64,000 bases of DNA from Tricholoma matsutake (GCA_026075535.2 AP026544.2:10912001-10976000), one strand, 5' to 3'; shown: positions 1 through 13,146, counted from the stretch's first letter. Program-made: numbers and translations. The notes: generated from the sequence alone by a model not told the origin.

Positions 1-660
1 CGTTCCCAGCCACCTTGCACTGCCCACACTGCTGTGCACCAGGCCACCTTGTACAGCATCCACAGCTGCCTTCCAAGGCTGCCATCTCTATTGCAAATTC
101 AACTATGGATTCCTGTGCAGCTCCTGCTAGATAATTTATCTATGCAGTCAAGACACTGCCACAGTCTTCATTCCTGTTCCGCATTATTCCGGACTACAGT
201 ATTTAAGCTTAGTTAGTTTTGCCTTGTATTCCTCAGTTCGTATATCGACATAGACTCGACTTTACCCTGCCAATCTAAAACCTCCTTCTACTCCAACCCC
301 TGTCCTCTAAGAGTCTGAACTCCATTCGACTCAACCTCTAGTCTCCTTCTGAAGTTCTAGTCTCATCTGAACTTAACCTAAGTCCCTCCATACTCCTCCC
401 CGCATTTACCCGCACTCTCCCGCTCCTACCTCTAAACCCTCGACTTGAAATTAGGACACCAGATGAGGTGAAGGGCACAGCTTCTTACAAGCTGAAGCCA
501 AGTCCTTTCTGTTTCCCCTCCCGCAGAATCCGCATTGACCCGACAATCTCCCACTATCATCACCTGCAGTGTCCAGTCGGATTCCAAAGTGGCCTCTAGG
601 ATCAGTTCTTAACACCTAGAAGAAGCCCACCTGAGGCCATCACCCAGTATAATTGGACCA
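1..660. other. No recognisable gene
   Basis: This stretch is pyrimidine-rich on the plus strand, with many short runs of C and T. No spliced or unspliced reading frame resembles a known family, and no terminal repeat pair was found for it. It could be the end of an older element whose other end lies outside the window. Confidence 0.4.
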
Positions 661-2700
661 ACTGCAAAGATCTTGAAGCCATTGATGACTAGTTGCAAAT
701 GGAGGAACTCAGGTGGATTGGATGTAGTGCAGATAGTGTTTGAAGGTCCAGTTCATCGAACCGGAAAAAAACCAAAACTGCACTGGACTGAGCTGCGGTC
801 CAGTTGTTTTGTGGTTGCGGTTGCGCCAGTTTTCATATGGTGGCAGTTGCAGTTTCATGAATTGTATATTTATTTGAAACCAACAAAAGTTGGTTCAAAC
901 TGGTTGTAACTGGTTATATACATAGTATCTACATTACTATACTACAAACTGAAAATGGGACCAGCCTGAGGAGAAAAGAACTCAGAAAGCGAGTGCTTAA
1001 ATATCCTGTGGGTGCACATGGACCATTTGATCATGCCACCACTAGATACCATTCCCATGACTGCCAAACCAAACAATGTTCCTCTTTCCACACCACAATG
1101 CATGCAACCTACCAGTACAAAAGACTGCAGCTACAAATGATGCAGGATGGACCCAAATGATGACTGTCATCATTTGGGTCCTATAGTTAAGTTTTTTCAA
1201 TACTTGTTTCATTTTCATTAACTAACTAATACTTTAGCTTTGTTTTTTTAGGTTCTAACAATGAAATCAGCCAATGCTAACGCTAACAGCTGCTACCAAT
1301 GGTGGTGATGCAGTCATGCCATTGCCATTGCCAATGCCACCAATGCCAAGGACCACCACCAACAACAACAATGTGGCACCATTGCCATGTCACCACCACT
1401 CACTAGAAAACATGCAGACGATGAGGCTGGATGACACAACACAAGGCAGGCCCAAATGATGTCAATATTTGCATTGTTTGGGCCCCAAGTACATTTTTAT
1501 TGTTATTTATTCATTGTTTTTCACTAACAAAATCTTTCTTTTTGCTTTTAGGTTCTTAGCTCTTGATACTGCCAACATCCACTCACCTCAACTCCTATGT
1601 CCTACACCACCACATTGCGCTGTGATACCCATGCATGCCATGTCACCAAGACAGGCAGTCATCATTCCGGCTCATGTAAGTTTTTTGTTTTTTGTTTTTT
1701 TTTGTTTTTGTGTCACTGATAGATATCCCTACTATGCACAGTGATAAGGGACAACACCAACAACGCCGCTGGACCACACTAATGAGAGCAGACAACAACA
1801 AGGCTAATGATGTGGCTGGATTACACCAACAACAGACACCAATGCCAACCCCATACAACAATGACCTTGCTGACCACCCCCTCCTGCCAACGATGGCTAA
1901 CGCATGTCCCCTCTCCCCTCATTTGCCCCAAATGTGAGCAGGGTATTTCTTTCATATTTACTTTAATAAATGTTGTTAGTATATACATGCAGGCCCCTGA
2001 CCTGTTTAGTTTAGAGATACTGTATTATTGTATATAGATGTCAGTTTTGACTGACTCGAGTCACTTGATGACTGGTTGTGTCAAAACCAGTCAAAACCGG
2101 TGGTCAGACTGCACTGGACTGCACTGAACCAGTTTTGTGCAGTCCAGTCTGGTTATTTGTAGTATTTGAATCTGAATGAACCGATTGCGGTTCTGGTTTG
2201 ATCCCAAGATGGGAAAAAACCAGACCAAACCGGACCTTCAAACACTAAGTGCAGATGTTGTGCAGACACAGAAGAAGATGACTTGTGCTTCATGTGCCAA
2301 AGAATTGTAACAAAATTGAAGTGGTAGGAATCCTGTCATGAGATGGAAGAACTCAAGCCATTGACTGTAGCAGAGTTATTTCGGAGCTTATACACAGCAC
2401 CAGACATATCAGAAAGCATACCATGTTTCACAAGCAGAAAAGCCATTGACAACTTGTCACAAATGGAGGAACTCAGGTGGATTGGATGTAGTGTGGATGA
2501 CATCCAGACACAGAAGAAAATGACCTGTGCTTCACATGCAGTAGAATTGTAACAACATTGAACCCCATCATGAGATGGAAGAACTCAGGTCATTGACTGT
2601 AACAGAATTATTTTGGGGCTTATGCATTCCACGAGACATATCAGAAAACATACCATATTTCATAAGCCAGAAGAATTATTTGTCTCAACAATGTTGAAAG
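661..2700. repeat. Triplicated ~235-bp repeat, first copy split by the hAT element
   Basis: The stretch 687-733 plus 2256-2340 reads as one unit once the hAT element at 734-2247 is removed. The same unit recurs at about 2447-2575 and again, partially, to about 2700. Landmarks are CAGACACAGAAG at 2263 and 2505, and ATGGAAGAACTCA at 2343 and 2575, giving an offset of 232-242 bp. The units contain short open frames but no recognised protein. What the unit derives from is unknown. Confidence 0.7.
734..2247. mobile_element. Non-autonomous hAT-type element, family 1, copy 1
   Basis: The element starts with TAGTGTTTGAAGGTCC and ends with its exact reverse complement, a perfect 16-bp terminal inverted repeat. 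It is flanked by an 8-bp direct duplication, AGTGCAGA, at 726-733 and 2248-2255. An 8-bp duplication plus a TA(G/A)NG terminus is the hAT signature. No transposase frame is present, so it must be mobilised in trans. The interior is low complexity (CCAATGCCA-type repeats) with three intron-like segments near 1185-1251, 1490-1551 and 1676-1722. Related copies lie at 55605-57109 and 51167-52280. Confidence 0.9.
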
Positions 2701-3060
2701 GCTGTGGCAGATCTGGAGATGTGAGCATGGTTTTGTAGAATAGACAAAGATGGAAGGACCCCGGGTAAGGTCAGTCATATAATGTGAGGCTTGTGAACAA
2801 TGCCTATATCTAGAAGAGAACCCTTCAAGATCACCAAGCAGAAGAGGGTTGCACTTTTATTGAGTTCCTGGATGACCTGGATATGTGGTATACAGACAGA
2901 GATACCCTGTAAAGTATTGGAGACACTGTCTCTGGCATAAGAACTATAATACAGGCAGATGACACTGGGAAAGTAACAATGCTTGCTCATGATGTAAAGG
3001 GAGCAAATGTATGATGGGAAATATTATCTCATTGGCATACATGTCCAAAACATTGGATAA

Positions 3061-4260
3061 CTATAACTCATGGTTTTGTGCCATAAGTGCAGCCCTTTTC
3101 TCCTTTAGTTTCGCTAATGCACTATTTTTGGTGACAGGACGTCGAGCAGAAGAGTAGGTGGGAAATATCTGGCTAGGTGACAGTGAGGAAAAGTTAGAGC
3201 TTGATTGGCTGGCAACTCACCGGTTCCACCAGATTAGCAAAGCATCCACCTCATTGTTCTCATCTGCATCCTCAAGAAATTGAAGGATGCTGTTGTAAAA
3301 GTGCTCAGAATCTGTGATTGTATCAGACTGAGTAAATGTTGTGGAAGATGATAGTGCAAATCTGACCTGTGAGAGCTCTAATCACAACGAGAAGCTGATG
3401 AAGACAGTGCAGCGCCATACCTGAGTCGCAATGTAAGCGATCGACGCCATAGTGACCTGGGTCATTCCATGTATATGGGCATTTCCAGAGTGCGTGGCCT
3501 TGGGTTCCTTTTCAACTGAACTTGGTGATGTGAATATGTATTTATAGGCCTTCAGGAAGGTAAAATTTAGTAGGTTGCACACTTAGGGCTTGAGAACTCA
3601 CTGAGACCAAGATGGTGCTTCGCAGGAGCCCATCCCAAGGATCCTCTGGATCCTCTGGGTCATACTTATGCTCCTTGTATAAGAGGATTGGCCATTGATC
3701 ACTGGGCACCATGATATCACTGCTACACAGCTGTGCCTTGACCCTGACCAAAGTGCATTAGATGTCAACTGTGCAGCAGGTGATAAACTATTTACTCTTC
3801 ATCAGACCAGTCAAACTCCACCAGGCACAATAGTTGGCCAGTCTTGTCATGATTAAACCCATGACTTGACTTGACATTACAAGGAATAGGGGGAGTAAGT
3901 GAATCTCCCTGAGGGATGATCCAGTCAAGAACAGCGCTTTTCAGGCCTTTAGTATCATCTGATCGTGCACTTGATGCACTTTTCTGCAGCTTCAGATGTG
4001 ATTCTTCATTAGCGCAGCACAGCCTATCAGAAGTTTGTTACAGACCAGATCTGTGATCATTCGCCTTTCTTCATCCAAGATGTTAACTAAACACTCCTCT
4101 AAACCTGGAACCATGTTTAGAAGGGTCCTGTAGATGCGATACTCCAGCCTTTGTCTGGTGGGAATCATCAGTGGGGATATGAGGCTGGGAGAAGCACTTA
4201 CTCCGTGGTAAAGGATTCTTCTGGGTCATCTGCATGTTCACCATCATCCAGAAGCCCGCT
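3061..4260 (-). CDS. DUF6698-like repeated agaricomycete gene, spliced, possibly frameshifted
   Basis: Splicing the minus strand gives a continuous protein in the 3' part. Exons 3061-3172, 3221-3366, 3421-3549 and 3602-3743 are separated by GT-AG introns of 48, 54, 52 and 52 bp (3173-3220, 3367-3420, 3550-3601, 3744-3795). The stop is TAG at 3061-3063. Visible blocks include SDQWPILLYKEHKYDPEDP, FTSPSSVEKEPKATHSGNAH, DTITDSEHFYNSIL and a basic C-terminus. From memory these match a large agaricomycete family of unknown function annotated as DUF6698. Upstream exons near 3796-4020 (DDTKGLKSAVLDWIIPQG) and 4030-4260 are also visible, but the join near 4030 needs a frame change I could not explain by an intron. 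The start codon is not identified. It may be a slightly damaged copy. Function is unknown. Confidence 0.65.
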
Positions 4261-6660
4261 AGTAATTAATGCATGAATGTTACACAAGGCATGCACAGTG
4301 CAGCCAATGTGATGCCCATAGTGTACGAGAGGGTCGCCGATACAGCTAGTTATTCACAAGGAGTTTTGAGAACTTTAGTGAGATTAAAGATGGTAACAAT
4401 GCTTATGGCCTTATATGTGGTCCCAAATGAAGTGTGTTGTCCTGCTGTTTATGATGCATGGCAGAGGAAGTTTGTTGGTTTTCATCATTGATGGGCATTA
4501 TCAAATGTCAAGCCGGTGAAGAGTGGCTAGGTCCCAGCCATAGCCTTTATATAGTGCAAGCTTCAGTCCAGAAGCTGACTAGTCAGGACTCTGAGTCAAG
4601 GGCCACAAGAGATCTGAGTGCTGAGTGCTGAGCTCTGGGAATGATTACAGCCGATAGCATGTCAATAGGCCCCTGCACGACACCTCTGTTCAGTTGTTTG
4701 TTTGGTTCTACATATCAGCAATGAACCCCATGCTGAGCCCCTACAAAGCAAGATACAGGTGCAACTTTGCCACGTACTCAGCTCGTCAGGATGTAGAGTT
4801 CCATTGCTGATAGAACCAAACAACAACTAAATAGAGGCCATTGTGAAGGGTCCATCGACATGATATCAGCTGTACCATAGCGACAGCCTGGTCAAAAAGC
4901 AGAATTGAGTGACATATGTCATGCCAGTATACTGTCAATTTTATCCTTTTCCATTTTACTATGTAAGCACTATTACTATGTTGCAGCCCCCACCTATGTG
5001 ATTGCTAAAGAGATGCCAACCAAGTACATATCTTACGCATTTTTACAAAATCCATATAGTTTTCACCAATATGCTAACCCTAAATAGATCGCCACAAGGA
5101 TAAGCAGGAGTGCTAAAATTAGGGCAGCAATGCTATTGATAATGCAGTGGCGGTGGTACTAGGTAAGATGGTCATGGTTAGATAAGTTGACTGCAGCTAT
5201 AGATTGTAATGTGCACCTGCACCTGAGCCATTTCGATACATGGGTATCAGCCAGTAGAGTGTTCGATAGGGCATTTGCTTGTTCAAAACTAAGGGTGCCA
5301 TACTCTGCAGTCCTCAGCATACCTTCCCATTTGCTACTTCGTACTGTTGTTGTATGTTTATGAAGCTATGGAATCATTGTATCCTTCAGCTCAAAGCGGT
5401 CTAGTACTGAGTCAGTGTTTGGACCAATACTAATGATTGGAACCATTGCAGCAGCTGGCATGGGCATTGGATGAGGCATTTGATCTGTGATGGGCACCAT
5501 GGTGAAAGGCAGTGGAGATGTTGAAGGTGGTTCACTGTTTCTAAGCCCAAGCAGTGGAGGAGCCTGAAATTCTACCTCAGCTCTACAGAGGGCCCACCTA
5601 TGGGATTGGGGAGAACACCAACACTGGCATCAAAAGCATGAACTTCCTTGCAGTGGGGCTTTGGGCAATGTCAATAGTCTTTCTCCACAAATCTGCATGC
5701 CAGGGTCTAAGTGTTATAGAAGTTTTTAAATGATCACCCTTACACTGTGGGAAAGTAACTTACTAGGATGCTTAGGAAGCCTCACGCCCTCAATATGACA
5801 ATGATTTGTGAAGTGTTGGAGATGGGGATGCACCACATCCCTTCCAAAAGCCTGGATGACACTGGAAATAGTGGATTGCAACTCAATCCTGCCCTTGGCA
5901 AGTTCATGAGGGGACATGTAGACCTCAACAGTGGTGTCATTCAGACAAGTTCCACTGGATGGTTGGTAACCTGGACTACAAAGCAACAAACTAATGCCCC
6001 CATCAATATGATCAAGCATTGCAATCTGCAAAGGTTGAACATGAGGACTAATAAGCCACAATTTGATAACTTACTGCATTGTAGGCATCAGTTAGGGACT
6101 CATCCAGCAGATTGCTTCTTTCTCTTTGTTCCTGCTTTGTAGTTCTCCCTCCTATCCCATGAAGTGCTAGGTAAGCTGGATGCAAACCACCTTCATTTCA
6201 TACGAGAAAGTGAGCTTCATCTTGAAAGATCCACCCAAGGAGGAGTGCCCTAGCTGCTCTGGCTCTTGCTGAGGCAACAAAGAAATTTGGAAGGAGAGAG
6301 TCAAGGGAAGCAATACCAGAAGGGGTGTACTGTGGGCAGTGGTCAATGGGTCCAATAGAGCCCAGTGGCTCCTCAGTCCCATCTGACTCCAACATAGCTG
6401 AGGTGAACTAGTGGGTTTAACTTGCACATTTACAAGAAAGTCAAATATACGAAGGGACTCAGAGGGGTAACCAATCATCATGATGACCATCCAGATGTTT
6501 GATGCTCCCCTGTCACCCGGCTACAATCTTACATCATTAGACTACTCCTTAGGGTGGCTTTCAAAGTTTACATGATTGGATGGTATTGCAATCATGGAGT
6601 GTAAGGTCAATCAAAGCAGTGCTGCAGAGATCTCACTACAGGCAAAGCAACAAACAGGGC
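4261..6660. other. Unassigned stretch with coding-like fragments
   Basis: No complete gene could be built here. A minus-strand frame at 6198-6395 reads like real protein (LGSIGPIDHCPQYTPSGIAS, then an alanine-rich block). Open frames overlap on both strands at 5726-6142. These may be exons of one more decayed minus-strand gene, but I recognise no family and splice sites are ambiguous. 4261-5700 shows only short frames. Confidence 0.3.
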
Positions 6661-6807
6661 AGTAGCGATGAGGAAAGAGTTACCACCTGCTCCTGCTACA
6701 GCAGAGGTAAATGACTTCACTTTTGACTTCAAACCAGCAACAAATAAAACTTTATGATTGGATTTTCAAGTTAATTACAGTTAGTTTCAAATTATCAACA
6801 ATGCCAG

Positions 6808-7426
6808 GCTGAAGCAATTGATGCTACTCTAGACACTTTGTTGCAATCTGACAGCCAGAGATATGGGACTGACGAGGAAATTAGGAATGCACTAGGAACC
6901 AGTACATTCTTATGGTATATGGGTTCCAACCTTGGAGCAGTAAGAAAATATTTATTACTGGCTTCAAGCTCTTGCAAACTGACATGTTCATGAATTGAAA
7001 TAGGTGGCAGATAATGTACCTTTTATGAATACCATGATCTTGGATGCTTTATATGAGGTCGGCCTAAGTGGGAAATTTGATATAAGTAAGAGTCATGCTT
7101 TTGGACTATGTGAACTGTGCCCCCAGCAGCTTTCAGTTGCCATGTTGCCTGCAATCACTATGAGAGTAAGTGGCATTCACTATTTATTCTGAATCTCACT
7201 ACTCATGCCATCACAGGTATATCATTGGGCTGCTAGGAAATCATCATACAACTTTCCTGAGGACTGGCAGTTATACAAAATGGTTTTCAATATCTTCACG
7301 AAGAGCCTTTGGTCACTAATGGCAGGCTTGCCACATGTCTACAACATCTTGGAGCAGAACATTCTCCATGGAGCTCTTCTCTGCCACCACAGCCACAATA
7401 ACTGGGTCAAGGACATGCTTTTTTAG
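6808..7426 (+). CDS. DUF6532-like gene, 3' exons
   Basis: Three exons join cleanly: 6808-6939, 7004-7165 and 7217-7426, with GT-AG introns 6940-7003 (GTAAGA donor) and 7166-7216 (GTAAGT donor). The stop is TAG at 7424-7426. A likely upstream exon ends at about 6708 before a 99-bp intron. The spliced protein includes STFLWYMGSNLGA joined to VADNVPFMNTMIL, then LSVAMLPAITMR joined to VYHWAARKSSYNF. From memory, a helical block with P..n..i...ly, then a hydrophobic stretch ending in a small-residue helix, resembles the basidiomycete DUF6532 family. That match is weak, and the gene could belong to another lineage-specific family. It lies between two minus-strand genes, and no promoter is evident. 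Function is unknown. Confidence 0.5.
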
Positions 7427-7825
7427 TATCACTTCAATTTTTTTGCCATGCCAGTGCCAGTGTCTGAATCAACTTGTACTAGTACGAGAGTAATTTTTTT
7501 GCCAGTCTTCAACTTTCTCAATCATCACTACCTCTAGTACCTACTCTGTTGTACAACTGTATCAGGAAGGATTTTGAAATCAGATTTTGATTGCAAAGCA
7601 TGGGGGATAGTAAATTTGGGAGATTATTTGGGTAAAGCGATATTCAAGGTACACAACTGCCCAATGTTGAAACATTGAAGGCATCAGGGTCATAAAAGTA
7701 GCGAGATTGTAAAAAAATAGCAGGCTCAGAGACCTGTTGTGTGTGGTGAAAGCTGCTTCTAATAGGGAAGTGTAAGGGGTCCAGCCTTTCAGCTAGCCTT
7801 TTGTTGCTTTGCTATAAAATAAACA

Positions 7826-10800
7826 TCAGTGAGCTACAGGAACTAAAGATAGGTCCAATCTCCACATATGAGCATTCTCCTCCACTGAGTCCTCTCCTGA
7901 ACCTCCTTCTGAGCGCCCATCCATTTCCACATCCTGGTCTTCATCTTCATCTTCATCTTCATCATCGTCTTCGTCTTCAAGAGGGCCCATCTCTATGCTA
8001 TCATCTGGGAACAAGTCAGCTTAATGATGCAAAATGCATGCAAATCAAATTCATCTGCAGGGAGGCACTTCACAGGTTGTCTGATGGAGACCTTGAAGTT
8101 TGCATCTGTCCATGATAAGAACTGTTGGGAATGACTGCCATTGATGGTGTGCCATGCTCTCCAAAATAGTTGGTTGTTTTGGAAAACTCGGTAAATAGCT
8201 GCAACCACTTGCTTGGATGTACAGCCATCTTCCTCCAGCTTCAAGTTCACCTTTAATGCCCACTCAAGATAGAAGGAAATGGCCTTAGTTTGGCCAGCAA
8301 GACCTGTAAAGTAAAAGATTCTCCATTTATCCCATGATCCAGCATCTTCTGCAAAGATGCTGAAGCTGTAGTTGCACCATAGCCAGTGCAGGAGCTCTCT
8401 ACCCAGTTTACAGCAATGCTTCATGGCATGCTGCTCTTTGTAAAGTAAGCCATTTCGAGTATACGTCTGCCAATGCAAAACTTCTTCAAGTTCTATGACA
8501 TTGACGAGATTGACAATTTTGACGACTCCTTCCCAGGTATTAAATGCAGGAAGATGATTCCCTACTGGGATCAACTGCTCTGGAGTGGCTGAGAACCCAC
8601 TTGCCACCGATTCCTCATAGATATGGATAAGGAGGCAGCAAAGAAGGGTTCTAGAATCGGCAGCATGTTCCATATTTGTCAGAGTCTGGCTGCCGACAAA
8701 GGTGTGGATGATGGAGTAGACTGTACAAGTGATGGTTCCAATGCTGTAGAAATGGCCACCTAAACAGATAGCAGACTTGGGAGTGAACACAGCATGCAAT
8801 GTACTGGGCCTCATATTCCTATCCATCCTGTATTATCATCCCAAATCCAAAAAGCAAAAAATGACTCACAGCTCCATGCCAGGCGTGAGGAGCACAGCTT
8901 CAAAATCATAGTTATCCACATCCACATTGTCAATGCCAAAGCTCCCAGTGAACAACAGGGTGCTGGCAAGTGCCTGGGGATTTTTGGGAGTTGTGATGAC
9001 CCACCATTTGCATCCCCCTTCACTGATGACCTTGATGTGGGTACCAAATCCATCAGTGTCAAGGTGGAACTTATGATGGGCACCCGATGTCACTGCCAGG
9101 CCCCAAGCTAAACTAGCAAAGGGAAATGGATGGTATGAGACCTTGCAGAACTGAGAATCTGCAGTCGCTCAGAAGGCATACTCATCACTTGCTAATTATG
9201 GCAGAGGCATGCAATCAATAGGTGGCAAGGGAAGTGGAAAGTGTAGGGCATTGAGGATCTTCCCACCATCCCCCACTCAGTGGCTTTGTAGTAAATCTTC
9301 AGGGGTTCTGATGCATAATGCTATCCTTCCCTCATCATCTTCAGGAAGGGAGTGATCTGTGAGGGTATTTAGTCTAGTAAAAGTGCGATGTGGAGTTGAC
9401 CTTGAATAGTGATTCTTTTACTCAGCTTGGGTGAAATGGTGAACATGCTGTTTGCCTCAAATTGAACAATTTGCATAGGCTTGTCAGTGATGATGATGCA
9501 TTTATGGCTGAAGATATCTCAAATCACTTCCGGTGGCATAGAAGCACATTCAGTTGACCGCATCACATGAAAGATTGAGTGAGAGCTATTGGGTTGTAGA
9601 TGAGGGGGCAGACCATCCACAAATCCCCTGGAAACTGGATTCCATACATCGCAGAAGAACTTCAACACTGCTTTGGACTGCTTTTACATCAGTAAGGCTG
9701 ACAACACATGCCAACATGACCTACATGAAAGCCAGCTGTATAATTATATGGGATTGTGGATTCAGGCCCATACAGGGGAAGAGATTGAGGGGCCACAAAC
9801 ATCTAAAAAACGGTATGCTTAGGAATAATAGCATTGTTTATAGTCACATACCTCTGGAGGGATGTCCTCCCATGCAAAAGTAATATCAGGTTCAGACTGC
9901 TGTTCTGCGTTCAGAGCCTAGCGGTGTGAGGAATGGGCAACAGCTCTCACCATGTCTTCCTTTGCCTCTGCCAGAGTAAGGTCAATGAATTCCAGTAGCC
10001 TGCCATCCAGTTGTTCCTCAAAAGTGCTCCTCCCCTCTAATGCTTCCCGTAGACCCTAGCTCTCCATCCCCGGCCCCATCTGCTGTCTCCCTGTCTCTTG
10101 GCATATTTGCTTCCTCATCTCCCACCTCTTGGCCTCAGTACACTTTTCTTTCAAAGCCCCCAGCCTCTCTATCTCCTTGCGCTTCCTCTTCTTGGTCTCC
10201 AAGGGGGACATAAGTTGTGTAAAAACACTTGATCGTGAGGAGTGTTTTTGTTCAGAGCATCGAAACACTAAGGGAGAGTCTGGCTTTGCCTGTTGGTGTT
10301 CAATGCTAGCTACTTTTCCAGCCAGAATGTCTGGCAATTCTGACTCTGTGCAACAGTTGAGCTGGGCTATTTGTGACAGCATCTGCACATACCGATACCA
10401 CTGTCGACATCCCTAGTGTCATTGGTACCGATGGTACGTTCATGTTGGTCCTGTCCCATCATATGCGAGTCATCTTTATCTTCTCCATCAGGCAGCGGGT
10501 TGGAAAGCTGTCTCTGTTGCACTACTAGTGAACACCCTGTTGTCCGCTGAGGGTGTGGTTGCTCAGAGAAGCACTGCGGAGTTGCCAGATGAACAATCGG
10601 AAGGACTACTCCAGGACCCAGGTCCTTCTCTGATGTTATGGGTGGAAGGCATGTCTCCTCCTCTTCGTCCCCAACCATTGCTTTCTTATCCAGGTTTCTT
10701 GATGCCTGGATGCCACTACTACTTGGCTGCACTACTTGTGTGCCATTCTCAGGGCCCAGCATGCCCTGATGCAGCTCTCCAGTTGCACAACATCCTTCTC

Positions 10801-12257
10801 CTGCTCCTGCCTGATGCATTGTGTGCCCATCCTCATCTCTCCCATGACCATCGTCTTCATACTGTCCATCCTCCCCATGCTCTCCATCATCTTCAGCAAT
10901 ACTAGGATTGGCATCTCACAACATCAGAAAGGTTACAGAATTGAAACAAGTATCTTACCTGGACCTCCTAGCCAGGATGCACATCTATCATCTTCAGTGC
11001 TTGACCGGAGGATCATGAGTGAGGCATCTATAGCTGCCTGCAGGATATCCTCCAGGGAGTCAGGGGAATGTGTGGCTTGAAAGAGGGCTTTCCACAGGAT
11101 CTTTTCAATGTCAGAAAGAATCTTGGGGTGATGAGTGCCCAGGGCTTGCCAAACCCACAAAACCAGTCAACAATGTAACAATTTCATAGATAGTACTTGC
11201 ATTAAAAATCACTTTCTTGCTTATTTTCTGTTCAATCAGAGGCCTCTTTGTCAACAAGCAGAGAGGAGAAATCCCCAGTGCAACACAGAGAGGGATCTCC
11301 ATTGATGCGGCATGGTTAGTGCCTTTGAAGGCCAGTTTCAGATCTGGGCCAGAGCCATTCACTTGCCTGCAATATTATCATGTAATGAATATTCCAATAC
11401 ATAAATACCCATTAACTCATGGATAAAAGTTGTCCAATATGTTGTTTGTAATGTTAAGATGTCCCTGTGTAAGAACAGAATGGTCCTTAGCAATTCACTG
11501 AAAGTTATCAATATTATCCACAAACATTTAACTGCAGTGAAAGATCAAATGCTGATGCGATAAAGTTGTAAGACCTCTGGGCCACATTCTGGGTTGAGGC
11601 AAATTTAGAAAGGAGCTGGAAGCATGCTGCAGGCCCATTTTCCTCCATCACACCAACATCGCTAGCCATACCCTGCACTTAGGCTAGATCCTGTCCTGCC
11701 TGCTCCAAGAGTTTTGGCCAGTCCACGAAAACCCCTTTACGGTCCTATAAAGTGCTCTGTTAGTACTGTCACACCATAGTGCAGAATTAAAAGTTACCAA
11801 GCATGTTGGCATAGGCACTTCAGCAGCCCTCTGCTTAGCTGGGGCAATCTTGTCAGGAAGGAGGTTGTAAACTGATGCCATGACATCCAACAGTTGGTAG
11901 TTGAAGAGGGCCCCATAAACAATGGCTTGGTGCTTTGAAATAGGCTCTCCAGGGGTAGATGACTCAGAAAGATGCTTAAGGACTCGGCGAGGACATTGAA
12001 TATCAGACATTGTCTCCAGTTGTTCCCAGCCTGTAGTGGTATCAATAAATTTCTGCAACATAATTTAAACTATCAGGATAGGTATTGAAGCTGAAGTCTT
12101 GAATTCTTACCTGAAATTCTGGGTGACTTTGGCCCAAGCGCTTTGTACCCTCTGGGTCAAATAAGACAGGTGTAAACCAGGCCATTGTCCAGAAATTTGC
12201 ATTGGATATCCTTCCAACAGCGAGGCTTTGCTGGTCAAAACCCTCTGAGTGATGCAT
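7826..12257 (-). CDS. Multi-exon JmjC-domain protein gene, probably partly decayed
   Basis: Minus-strand exons can be followed from about 12257 to 7826. The 5' part has an exon ending at 12112 (LAVGRISNANFWTMAWFTP, then a GTAAGA donor), an exon at about 12052-11820, and more at 11760-11550, 11362-11230 and 11160-10966. A low-complexity linker lies at about 10900-10380, followed by a basic segment near 10100-10280 (KKRKRKE). The JmjC core follows, and an acidic tail of DED repeats lies near 7900-8000. Introns are about 50 bp. At least two stops (near 9930 and 9500) interrupt the best reading, so this may be a pseudogene or my splicing may be wrong there. Known JmjC proteins are Fe(II)/2-oxoglutarate oxygenases, many acting on histone lysines. 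The substrate cannot be inferred here. Similar multi-copy JmjC genes occur in agaricomycetes. Confidence 0.6.
8430..9093 (-). other. JmjC catalytic core of the preceding gene
   Basis: The exon before the intron 8819-8869 carries GAHHKFHLDTDG, with the HxD iron-binding pair encoded at 9058-9066, followed by GGCKWWVI. After the 51-bp intron (GTGAGT donor) the reading continues NMRPSTLHAVFTP, with the distal histidine codon at 8794-8796, then GGHFYS. The spacing and the order of HxD then distal His fit a JmjC or cupin fold. The C-terminal helical part continues to about 8000. All three metal ligands are present, so the core itself is not obviously broken. Confidence 0.72.
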
Positions 12258-12548
12258 GAGTGAGACAAGTAAGATAAGTAAGACAGAGTGTCAAGCTTCA
12301 AGTTCAAGTTGGGTTAGCACTTAAATGGCCATATGTCACATGACACGAGCTCAAAAGTGTGCATGCACACTTCTGCTCAAGGTTACATCATCAAGGTTAC
12401 ATCATCAATCAAGACTCTCAATCCAGAAAAAAATAAACGGTCTGAGTTATTTCAGGTTGCTGTGGGCCGAATGACTTTTCACCTCCTATTTTCAAAGAAT
12501 CTGTGAATGGTACATGTCGACTGTCTCTAATGTGTCCAAGTCCAAATC

Positions 12549-13146
12549 CGTAAGGGGAACACCTTACGAGTCCCTACAATGGTTGGCGCACATTTGCGAA
12601 CGTTTCCACACATGCACAAATGTTTGCGCAACAAAGTGCCTTTTGCGCCATCCATCTACAAACAGTCTGATGTGTTGATCCATCAGCCCCTATTGTACTC
12701 TCACCATTCTCGCAGTCAATAGCCCTGCGCAAGCCATTGTCGCAGTTTGCGCCTTTGTGCAAACCAGTTGCGCAATTGTTGCACCTGCGGAAACAATTGA
12801 GGATGTCTTCGCATGCCCATTACCAATCATGGCCTGATGCGGACACCACTTACTGAGCATGGCCTGATGTGGACACTATCAATGATTGATGGCCATCTCC
12901 CCAAATGGGAACACGACCCTGGATCTGAATTAGTGCTAGGATGGAAGGGGCTCCAAGTGTTTTAGAACGTTGCATGCCTTCCATATATATACTTCGGCCT
13001 TGCACCAGACTCCTTAGAGTTTTCTCTTTGGCTTTCCCTTGCAAGGTATGGGTCTTTTCCTTGTTCAATAGTTATTGAATCTAATCTTTGGTTTTCCCTT
13101 GCAAGTATCGAGTTCTTGGGACTCTGATCGTAAGGTTGCCCTTACA
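12549..13146 (+). repeat. 5' LTR of a decayed chromovirus (element 3)
   Basis: The right boundary is set by CCCTTACA at 13139-13146, followed by 2 nt and AGAAAACTCT, the same arrangement as in the intact element at 39988. The left boundary is taken as CGTAAGGGG at 12549, which differs from the TGTAAGGGG of the intact family at its first base and is less certain. A TATATATA box lies at 12984-12991. No matching 3' LTR was found downstream of 16750. Confidence 0.6.
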
